Made by a program: the position numbers and the translations under genes. Shown here piece after piece: positions 5,463 to 10,810 of a stretch of 10,810 nucleotides of DNA (positions within the stretch are counted from its first letter, which is position 1; every line of letters begins with the position of its first letter). The notes beneath the pieces are model-generated. The model saw nothing but the letters and a program-made list of their open reading frames with translations. It had not been told where the DNA came from and made no database searches. The stretch is from an uncultured Anaerosolibacter sp. (GTDB taxonomy: Bacteria > Bacillota_A > Clostridia > Peptostreptococcales > Thermotaleaceae), in NCBI GenBank assembly GCA_937948705.1, contig CALECF010000227.1, positions 1 to 10,810 on the forward strand, given 5' to 3'.

Positions 5463-6824
5463 CTACCCTACGATTACCTTTTCCTCTGGATATTTGTACA
5501 CACCCTTATTCTTTCTCTGCTGACTTGCTAACGCCAACGCCACTGTTAAAGGTCCAAGTCTTCCTGCAAACATGGTTAAGGAAATAATGATCCTGCCCAG
5601 GGCCGTTAGCTTCGACGTAATACCTAAGGATAAGCCCACTGTGCCAAAGGCCGAAGTAGTCTCAAATAAAATTTCAAGAAAGCTATGACTTTTTTCCGTA
5701 ATTGTCAAAATCATGGTTACCATGACGACCAAGGTCATGGCAATTCCAACAATGGCTAGGGAGCGACTCATAATCTCCCGAGGCAATCTCCTGTGGAAGA
5801 TCTCTGTGTCTTCTTTCCCCCTAATCTCAGAAATAATCGTCCAAATCAGTACCCCGGCAGTTGTAGTTTTCACCCCTCCAGCCGTTCCTGCAGGGGAGCC
5901 ACCGATAAACATCAATACAATGGTAATGAAGATAGTTGCCATGGTAAGCTGCTCCATCGGTAGTGTATTAAAGCCCGCAGTTCTTGGGGTAACGGAATGG
6001 AATATGGCCGCTAAAAATTTTCCCTTCCATGGCAATGGCGCTATTGTATTTGGATTACTATATTCCAAAGCAAAAATGACAATAAAGCCAATCAAAAGTA
6101 AGGCTGCAGTAGCCACCAACACAACCTTGGTATGTAGGGAAAATTTCTTAAACTTTCTTTTTTGAAGGATCTCTAGGACTACGCTGTAACCTAGCCCCCC
6201 CGTAACAATCAAGAAACAAATGACAATGTTCACCAAGGCATCGCTTACAAATGGTGTCAAGCTCCTAAAATCACCAATAAGATCGAAACCCGCATTACAA
6301 AATGCAGAAATCGCATGGAATATACTATAGCCAATTCCTTTCCATAATCCATAGATAGGTACAAACTTAAAAGATAAAAGAATGGCCCCAATACCTTCTA
6401 TGGTAAAGGTAGTAATCAATATATATTGGGTTAATCTCACAATACCCTCTATATTGAATTGGTTGAGGGCCTCTTGCATAACCAACCTTTCCTTTAAGGA
6501 GATTCTTCGTCCAAAAATTAAGGCCATAAAGGTTGCCATGGTCATAAATCCTAGACCGCCAATTTGTATTAACAATAAAATAATTACTTGTCCAAAGACG
6601 GTCCAATAAGTACCTGTATCAACCACTACCAATCCTGTTACACACACTGCAGAAGTGGACGTAAAGAGGGCATTGATGAAACCTATGCTCTCTCCATTCT
6701 TAGTGGCAATGGGTAAATTCAACAATATCGATCCTATAAAAATCACTGCAGCAAAACCAAGAACAAGAATCTGTGCAGGATTTAATTTCACATCATTCCA
6801 GCGCATCGTATCTATCTTAATCAT
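5463..6824 (-). CDS. ktrB: Ktr/Trk K+ transporter membrane subunit
   Basis: This 453-residue protein belongs to the TrkH/TrkG/KtrB superfamily of K+ transporters, which are built from four channel-like membrane-pore-membrane repeats. All four selectivity-filter segments are visible: SAVCVTGLVVVDTG, SAFCNAGFDL, TPRTAGFNT and SAFGTVGLSLG. The GGSPAGTAGG segment fits the intramembrane gating loop. Length fits KtrB/KtrD rather than the longer TrkH. KtrB systems are generally stimulated by Na+, which would suit an alkaliphilic or salt-adapted host. The start at 6824 has AGGAG directly abutting the ATG, which is too close, so the upstream TAGGA or the ATG at 6806 may be used instead. It is encoded between the CBS protein and ktrA. 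Confidence 0.93.
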   Translation of the reverse strand: MIKIDTMRWNDVKLNPAQILVLGFAAVIFIGSILLNLPIATKNGESIGFINALFTSTSAVCVTGLVVVDTGTYWTVFGQVIILLLIQIGGLGFMTMATFMALIFGRRISLKERLVMQEALNQFNIEGIVRLTQYILITTFTIEGIGAILLSFKFVPIYGLWKGIGYSIFHAISAFCNAGFDLIGDFRSLTPFVSDALVNIVICFLIVTGGLGYSVVLEILQKRKFKKFSLHTKVVLVATAALLLIGFIVIFALEYSNPNTIAPLPWKGKFLAAIFHSVTPRTAGFNTLPMEQLTMATIFITIVLMFIGGSPAGTAGGVKTTTAGVLIWTIISEIRGKEDTEIFHRRLPREIMSRSLAIVGIAMTLVVMVTMILTITEKSHSFLEILFETTSAFGTVGLSLGITSKLTALGRIIISLTMFAGRLGPLTVALALASQQRKNKGVYKYPEEKVIVG

Positions 6825-6876
6825 CTCCTAACATCCTACAGCCTTACTGTATTCATTATCACCAAATATTCTTATC

Positions 6877-7302
6877 TTATGTTCTATCTCTAGACGATTT
6901 ATCTGATATTAATCGGTGACAGTATTGAATAATATCACTTCTTTTTATGATTCCAATAAAAATTTCCTGGTCATCAATCACAGGAACAAAATTCTGATTC
7001 TCGGCTAGGGTAAGTAAATCTTCAATATCTGCATTGATGGATACGGGTTTATTCACGATTCGCTTTGATATATCCTTGATACGAATCTTACTAGCTTCCT
7101 TTAAGTTAAAATCAGCCATTCCCTTAAATTTCCATAGTAGATCTCCCTCCGTCAGGGTGCCTACATATCTTCCATCCTCATCTATCAAGGGGACTGCTGT
7201 ATACCTGTGGTACTCCATTCGCTCCAATACCTGCCTCATGGTAGACTCAGGCGATTCATAAATCACTTCACTTTTGGGGGTAAGAAAAAACGCAATATTC
7301 AT
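6877..7302 (-). CDS. CBS-domain pair protein
   Basis: This is a 141-residue stand-alone Bateman module. CBS1 spans about residues 15-65 (YTAVPLIDEDGRYVGTLTEGDLLW) and CBS2 about 78-132 (NFVPVIDDQEIFIGIIKRSDII). CBS pairs bind adenine nucleotides or cyclic dinucleotides, and some Firmicutes stand-alone CBS proteins (DarB/CbpB) bind c-di-AMP. This one is not clearly of that subfamily. AAAGGAG lies five bases before the ATG. It is first in a likely operon with ktrB and ktrA behind a consensus promoter, so a role in sensing K+, osmotic or nucleotide status is a reasonable inference. No catalytic domain is present. Confidence 0.85.
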   Translation of the reverse strand: MNIAFFLTPKSEVIYESPESTMRQVLERMEYHRYTAVPLIDEDGRYVGTLTEGDLLWKFKGMADFNLKEASKIRIKDISKRIVNKPVSINADIEDLLTLAENQNFVPVIDDQEIFIGIIKRSDIIQYCHRLISDKSSRDRT

Positions 7303-7344
7303 AGTTTCTCCTTTCTTTCCATCATCCCTCTATTTTCAGCTTCC

Positions 7345-7373
7345 ATTATAAATTGATTTTACGCCACCGTCAA
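7345..7373 (-). promoter_or_regulatory. Sigma-A promoter of the CBS-ktrB-ktrA operon
   Basis: On the minus strand TTGACG (7368-7373) and a perfect TATAAT (7345-7350) are separated by exactly 17 bases. Transcription would start about 35 bases before the CBS gene. This separates the ktr unit from corA upstream. Confidence 0.85.
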
Positions 7374-7374
7374 A

Positions 7375-7393
7375 GGGAATTTTTAAGATTCCC
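7375..7393 (-). terminator. Weak hairpin after corA
   Basis: GGGAAT and ATTCCC form a 6 bp stem with a seven-base loop, followed on the minus strand by only three T residues. It lies 68 bases after the corA stop and directly abuts the -35 box of the next operon. It may be a weak terminator for dedA-corA, or coincidental. Confidence 0.3.
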
Positions 7394-7460
7394 TACCCAT
7401 TTTCTTTGTTGCCCATAAGGTTGGTTCTTTTGGCCAAACGCCTACGACCTAGGCATTCTT

Positions 7461-8420
7461 CTATTTGTAGATATCGAACCATCCTTTCCTTTTAAACCAA
7501 ATAAACATTATCCCTCCGATTATGCCCATTAGACCCAACACTGCAAAATATCCATACCGCCACTCTAACTCAGGCATATATCTGAAATTCATACCATAAA
7601 CCCCTGCAATGAAGGTTAATGGTATAAAGATCGTTGTGATGACTGTGAGAAGCATCATAATGGCATTCATGCGATTAGAGTTTATAGCCAGGTAACTATC
7701 CCGCATATCCGAGGTTACCTCCAGATTGGACTCCACCATTTCTGAAAGCTTCAACAGATGGTCATAAATATCATCAAAATATAGCTTCTTTTCATGAAAC
7801 TCCTTCAAGTGATTTGAGTTGAGGATGCGATACAATAAATCTCTCATGGAGTTAATTAATCGTCTGAGCTTCATTAAATCCTTCCGAATATCGAAAACCC
7901 TGTCCATCAATACCCTGGTCGAATAGCCTTCTACATTATCTTCTAGCAAATCAATTTCGTCCTCTATGTGATATACCGCGGGGAAATATTCGTCTGTAAT
8001 TTTGTCTAAAATAAGATGGGCAATGGATATGGGGCCTTGGCTATCCATATGTTTCTGGGCCGATACCTTATCCCATGCCCCATCCATTTCAAGGGAATGC
8101 TTCAGATGTACCGATACTACATAATTTTTTCCTACAAAAAAATCTATTTCCTCTGCTTCCATCGTTGTTTTATTTAACCCATTGACTACAAAAAATGTAT
8201 AGTCTTCATAATAGTCAAGCTTTGGCCGCTGCATCATATGGAGGCAGTCTTCTATGGCCAATGGGTGAAATTGAAAGACCTGCTCGAGCAGCGCAATTTC
8301 CTCTTCATCTGGACTTTCAAAATCAGCCCAGAACCATTTAAGCTTCATCGAGCCTAGTTTTTCCATGGGGAGATCCATCACTAATTTTGAATCCTCCGTT
8401 ACTGCCATCGTACGAATCAA
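7461..8420 (-). CDS. corA: CorA-family Mg2+ transporter
   Basis: This protein of about 319 residues belongs to the CorA metal transporter family, pentameric channels for Mg2+ (and sometimes Co2+ or Ni2+). A large acidic cytoplasmic domain (about 1-255) includes the long helix region VFDIRKDLMKLRRLINSM. Two C-terminal membrane helices follow. The first ends in the signature YGMNF, then the short outside loop MPEL, then the second helix and the basic tail FKRKGW. The start is taken as TTG at 8420, because homologues usually begin M-I-R-T-x-A-x-T-E-D and GGTGGTGG sits eight bases upstream. The frame is open to a GTG at 8435 and also has an ATG at 8408. It lies 60 bases after dedA in the same direction, so co-transcription is likely. 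Confidence 0.92.
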   Translation of the reverse strand: MIRTMAVTEDSKLVMDLPMEKLGSMKLKWFWADFESPDEEEIALLEQVFQFHPLAIEDCLHMMQRPKLDYYEDYTFFVVNGLNKTTMEAEEIDFFVGKNYVVSVHLKHSLEMDGAWDKVSAQKHMDSQGPISIAHLILDKITDEYFPAVYHIEDEIDLLEDNVEGYSTRVLMDRVFDIRKDLMKLRRLINSMRDLLYRILNSNHLKEFHEKKLYFDDIYDHLLKLSEMVESNLEVTSDMRDSYLAINSNRMNAIMMLLTVITTIFIPLTFIAGVYGMNFRYMPELEWRYGYFAVLGLMGIIGGIMFIWFKRKGWFDIYK

Positions 8421-8480
8421 TGCTCCGTCCACCACCTATCAACATTTCCAGTTTTGAGCATTCTAGCTATTGACCAACAT

Positions 8481-9116
8481 TTACCTTTGTTTTTTATTCC
8501 TTCTTAATAAGTATCTGAAGGTAAACACACCGATCAAAGGCACTCCTACAATTAAAAATAGTAGTGGTCCTGTTGAATGAATTACTCTTTGAATGTCATC
8601 TATATTGTCTCCCAGCTGATATCCCACGTATCCCATAGCCACTACCCAAGGAGAAATTCCTAGAAACGTATATATAGCAAATTTACTTCTCCCCATATGG
8701 TGCATCCCTGCAATATAAGAAAAATAATTACTCAAAAATGTAGGTCTGGATAGACATACGGCAATTTCCCCATATTTATTGAAAAGGTCCTCTACCATCT
8801 GGATTTTATCTTGATGCTTATTCAATGTTTTCACAAATCGCTTCTGGGCAAAATCATTCACATGTTTGCCGATATAGTAGGGAATAAATGCTGCCAATGT
8901 ATACGCACTACTACCTAGGACAAGCATAATGAGAGGATTGAGCCGATAGTGTTTCACAAAAAATCCACTTAAGACCAGTACAAAGGTCCCTGGAAAAGGC
9001 AAAGAGGTTCCTTCTAGGAACATACCTATAACCATGGCAAGATAACCATGGATACCTGATTCTTGCGTAAAATCTACAAGTCTCCCCACCAATGAGGCTG
9101 CAACACCTATAACCAT
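8481..9116 (-). CDS. DedA-family membrane protein
   Basis: This 211-residue protein is of the DedA (VTT/SNARE-associated) family, integral membrane proteins linked to membrane homeostasis, pH and cation tolerance and, in some members, recycling of undecaprenyl phosphate. Family features are FLEGTSLPFPGTFVLVLSGF (about 33-52), a central amphipathic region, and SRPTFLSNYFSYIAGMHHMG in the second half, followed by the usual W-containing helix (GISPWVVAMGYVGY). In many DedA proteins the second motif has a further Arg after the Pro. Here that position is occupied by Leu/Ser. The start at 9116 is decided by GGAGG six bases upstream. The in-frame ATG at 9137 lies upstream of that site. It heads a probable dedA-corA operon, divergent from mgtE. 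Confidence 0.88.
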   Translation of the reverse strand: MVIGVAASLVGRLVDFTQESGIHGYLAMVIGMFLEGTSLPFPGTFVLVLSGFFVKHYRLNPLIMLVLGSSAYTLAAFIPYYIGKHVNDFAQKRFVKTLNKHQDKIQMVEDLFNKYGEIAVCLSRPTFLSNYFSYIAGMHHMGRSKFAIYTFLGISPWVVAMGYVGYQLGDNIDDIQRVIHSTGPLLFLIVGVPLIGVFTFRYLLRRNKKQR

Positions 9117-9148
9117 GTCATCCCTCCTTCTCACCACATACTAGCATC

Positions 9149-9157
9149 ATTATATCA
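9149..9157 (-). promoter_or_regulatory. Extended -10 promoter of dedA-corA
   Basis: On the minus strand TGATATAAT gives a perfect -10 box (9149-9154) with the TGN extension. It lies about 33 bases before the dedA start. No convincing -35 box is seen at 17 bases, which is acceptable for an extended -10 promoter. Confidence 0.6.
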
Positions 9158-9244
9158 GAATTCTTCTTTCATTTATATATCCTCTCACTTACCTTTTGCT
9201 TTAGTATATACATAGTATTTGCATAAAGTTCTGATACAAACCAC

Positions 9245-9274
9245 TTGACATTTGTACCCTTTTTCACATATCCT
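9245..9274 (+). promoter_or_regulatory. Promoter of the mgtE unit
   Basis: A perfect TTGACA (9245-9250) is followed after 18 bases by TATCCT (9269-9274, four of six matches). Transcription would begin near 9281, giving a leader of about 205 bases before mgtE. Confidence 0.6.
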
Positions 9275-9311
9275 ATGAATAGACAGTGAATACTATTTGT
9301 TAGGCGAGTCA

Positions 9312-9350
9312 GACTTTTTAGTGTTGCGCTAAAAAGTCTTTTTACTATGT
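9312..9350 (+). terminator. Attenuator-like terminator in the mgtE leader
   Basis: AGACTTTTTAG pairs perfectly with CTAAAAAGTCT around TGTTGCG, where two further pairs are possible, and is followed by a run of five T. It lies about 30 bases after the predicted transcription start and before the leader ORF, so it would stop mgtE transcription unless an antiterminator forms. No plus-strand gene lies upstream that would need it as an ordinary terminator. Confidence 0.8.
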
Positions 9351-9373
9351 ATTAAAAATAGGAGGTGGGATCT

Positions 9374-9469
9374 ATGGATTCAGGTCCGTATGCCAGTCGT
9401 TATATGGACGTTTTATACTACTGCAGGGTCTTGAATCCATGGCACTACCCTTGGATTCATCCTCTGTAA
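9374..9469 (+). CDS. Candidate mgtE leader peptide (31 aa)
   Basis: A 31-codon ORF starts at ATG with the strong ribosome binding site AGGAGGTG six bases upstream, better than that of most genes here. The peptide begins MDSGPYASRYMDV, is rich in Tyr and Trp, and ends NPWHYPWIHPL with three prolines in the last ten residues. The stop codon is 18 bases before mgtE. Mg2+-transporter leader peptides of enteric bacteria (MgtL of mgtA, CorL of corA) also use short ORFs, some of them proline-rich, to couple translation to Mg2+ level. This ORF is not recognisably homologous to them. It lies inside a structured RNA region with alternative pairings, which supports a regulatory rather than purely coding role. 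Confidence 0.6.
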   Translation: MDSGPYASRYMDVLYYCRVLNPWHYPWIHPL

Positions 9470-9482
9470 AAAAAGGGGAGGA
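9374..9482 (+). promoter_or_regulatory. Alternative-hairpin region of the mgtE leader RNA
   Basis: Three segments compete. Segment 1 is ATGGATTCA (9374-9382) and includes the leader start codon. Segment 2 is TGAATCCAT (9432-9440), the exact complement of segment 1. Segment 3 is TGGATTCA (9452-9459), which pairs with eight bases of segment 2. Helix 1:2 would bury the leader start. Helix 2:3 would free it. Nested inside 1:2, GTCCGTAT can pair with ATATGGAC with one G-U. Right after segment 3, TCCTC (9460-9464) can pair with GAGGA of the mgtE ribosome binding site (9478-9482). Confidence 0.6.
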
Positions 9483-9487
9483 AGAAT

Positions 9488-10810
9488 ATGCCTTATGAAT
9501 TCTATGAAAAAGATTTAATTCAATTTCTTACCACTACAAGTCAATCCCAAATCGATGAACTTATAGAAGACATCCATCCAGCCGATATTCTGGATGCAAT
9601 AAGAATTTATGAAGGCGATAAGAAGCTGCTATTCCAGAAGCTTCCTGAATGGGTAATCGCTGCGATTATTGACTATGCTGAGGATGAAGAAAAGTATGAG
9701 ATACTTTCTATCTTCCCTGAAAAACGGCAGAAAGACATTGTAGACGAGATGTCCTCCGATGAGCTGGTAGACCTATTGGGTTCTATTCCTAAAGAACAGG
9801 CTGATGACATCATTGTGAAGCTTGACCTAGAAGAAGCCGAGGAAGTAAGGGAATTATTGACCTATAAGCCCGATACCGCCGGTGGCATCATGGCTACCGA
9901 ATTCATTTGTATCCAAGATATCATGTCTGTGGGAGAGACCCTAAAGTATCTGCAACAGGAAGCTCCTGATGCAGAAACTGCCTACTATATTTATGTATTG
10001 GACGAGCGCGATCATTTAAAGGGTGTGGTATCCTTAAGGGATATCGTTGTCAATAACTTTGATATAAAAATTGGCGATATTATGAACGAAAATGTCATCA
10101 GCATTCCAGTAGATATGGACCAGGAGGAAGTAGGTCATATTTTTGAGAAATATAGCTTTCTCACCATGCCTGTTGTGAATGAAAGGGATGAAATGCTGGG
10201 TATCGTTACGGTGGATGACATCATGGCAGTATTAAGCGATGAGCATACGGAGGATATGTACCGTCTAGCAGGCCTTCAGGAAGGTGATAAGGTTACAGGA
10301 ACCATTGGGGAATCCGTAAGAAGCAGGTTACCCTGGCTCTTTGTAAATCTAGTCACTGCCATCCTTGCCGCAGCCACCGTTAGTCTATTTGAAGACACTA
10401 TTTCAAAGGTTGTAGCCTTAGCTACCTTCATGCCTATCGTGGCAGGTATGGGCGGCAATGCAGGGACCCAAACCTTAACTTTGGTTGTCCGAGGAATCGC
10501 CTTAGGAGATTTAACCTATGAAAATGGAAAAAAAGTTCTTTTAAAAGAGTTTGGTGTAGGTGTTAGTAATGGTTTGGCCATTGGATTATCGGTAGCCACC
10601 TTGGGATATCTTTGGGAGGGCAAGCCAATCTTTGGCTTAGTGATTGGATTAGCTATGTTCTTGAACCTCATCGCCGCCACCACTGCAGGTTTTCTAGTGC
10701 CTGTAACCCTTAGAAGATTTAAAATTGACCCCGCCCTTGCATCGGCAGTATTCGTAACCACCGTTACAGATGTATTAGGCTTTTTCTTTTTCTTAGGATT
10801 GGCCACATTG
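9488..10810 (+). CDS. mgtE: MgtE Mg2+ transporter (3' end outside window)
   Basis: This Mg2+ channel-transporter is 441 codons long to the right edge with no stop. MgtE proteins are about 450 residues, so only the last few are missing. Order of domains: MgtE-N superhelical domain (about 15-130, with IHPADILDAI and MSSDELVDLLGSIP), the linking KPDTAGGIMATEF, two CBS domains (about 140-255, GVVSLRDIVV and GIVTVDDIMAVL) that close the pore when Mg2+ is plentiful, and a membrane domain from about 280. The membrane domain contains PIVAGMGGNAGTQTLTLVVRG and TVTDVLGFFFFLGLA, whose Asp forms part of the Mg2+ path. GGGGAGG precedes the ATG at six bases. It is preceded by the leader ORF and structured RNA, and is divergent from dedA-corA. 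Confidence 0.95.
   Translation, partial: MPYEFYEKDLIQFLTTTSQSQIDELIEDIHPADILDAIRIYEGDKKLLFQKLPEWVIAAIIDYAEDEEKYEILSIFPEKRQKDIVDEMSSDELVDLLGSIPKEQADDIIVKLDLEEAEEVRELLTYKPDTAGGIMATEFICIQDIMSVGETLKYLQQEAPDAETAYYIYVLDERDHLKGVVSLRDIVVNNFDIKIGDIMNENVISIPVDMDQEEVGHIFEKYSFLTMPVVNERDEMLGIVTVDDIMAVLSDEHTEDMYRLAGLQEGDKVTGTIGESVRSRLPWLFVNLVTAILAAATVSLFEDTISKVVALATFMPIVAGMGGNAGTQTLTLVVRGIALGDLTYENGKKVLLKEFGVGVSNGLAIGLSVATLGYLWEGKPIFGLVIGLAMFLNLIAATTAGFLVPVTLRRFKIDPALASAVFVTTVTDVLGFFFFLGLATL

Noticed and set aside
5713..6609. Several ORFs on both strands inside ktrB
   Set aside because: They are frame shadows of the strongly supported ktrB coding sequence, without ribosome binding sites or family motifs.
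9302..9430. M-box (ykoK) Mg2+ riboswitch before mgtE
   Set aside because: Fragments such as GTTAGGCGAG and ATATGGAC followed by TACTGC recall the M-box, but they are about 95 bases apart with a terminator between them, and the conserved CTGCCC, GACGCC and later segments are absent.
10276..10806. Minus-strand ORFs at the right edge
   Set aside because: They are antisense shadows of the MgtE membrane domain.
1..10810. CRISPR arrays, insertion sequences, tRNA genes or phage genes
   Set aside because: No regularly spaced repeats, transposase-like proteins, terminal inverted repeats with target duplications, or tRNA cloverleaf sequences were seen.

Overview
The window looks like chromosomal DNA from a low-GC Gram-positive anaerobe of the class Clostridia, plausibly an Alkaliphilus-like organism. 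This is inferred from AT-rich intergenic DNA, strong GGAGG ribosome binding sites, rho-independent terminators, tandem sigma-A rRNA promoters and the character of the proteins (KtrAB, TrhA, an AGCS symporter, MgtE, ComFB). No rRNA gene body is present, so the genus is a guess.

Layout from left to right. Positions 1-331 hold the upstream region of a ribosomal RNA operon that runs leftward out of the window: a heptamer repeat tract, a CTTTGAAAACT leader box, a small hairpin, two strong tandem sigma-A promoters and a possible third. Positions 372 to about 745 hold a decayed protein gene on the minus strand, with three in-frame stops and two frameshifts, just downstream of a membrane-anchored TPR protein gene (700-1374, minus). 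Two plus-strand membrane protein genes follow, each with a strong terminator: the TrhA/hemolysin III protein (1655-2335) and an alanine/glycine:sodium symporter (2705-4165).

Positions 4256-9116 are all on the minus strand and form three transcription blocks. The first is dedA-corA, led by an extended -10 promoter. The second is a CBS-pair protein followed by ktrB and ktrA, led by a consensus promoter (7345-7373). The third is comFB, preceded by a clear c-di-GMP-I (GEMM-I) riboswitch with its own terminator. From 9245 a divergent plus-strand unit encodes the Mg2+ channel MgtE, which runs off the right edge. Its leader holds a strong terminator, a 31-codon leader ORF with a near-perfect Shine-Dalgarno sequence, and three mutually complementary segments that can form alternative hairpins.

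Functionally the right two thirds form a cation-homeostasis neighbourhood. KtrAB takes up K+, CorA and MgtE carry Mg2+, DedA is a membrane-homeostasis protein, and the CBS protein may be a nucleotide sensor. The AGCS symporter and Ktr systems are typically sodium-dependent. The two most interesting items are a c-di-GMP riboswitch controlling a ComFB protein (a family itself reported to bind cyclic dinucleotides), and a mgtE leader that is not an M-box and instead looks like a leader-peptide-based switch.
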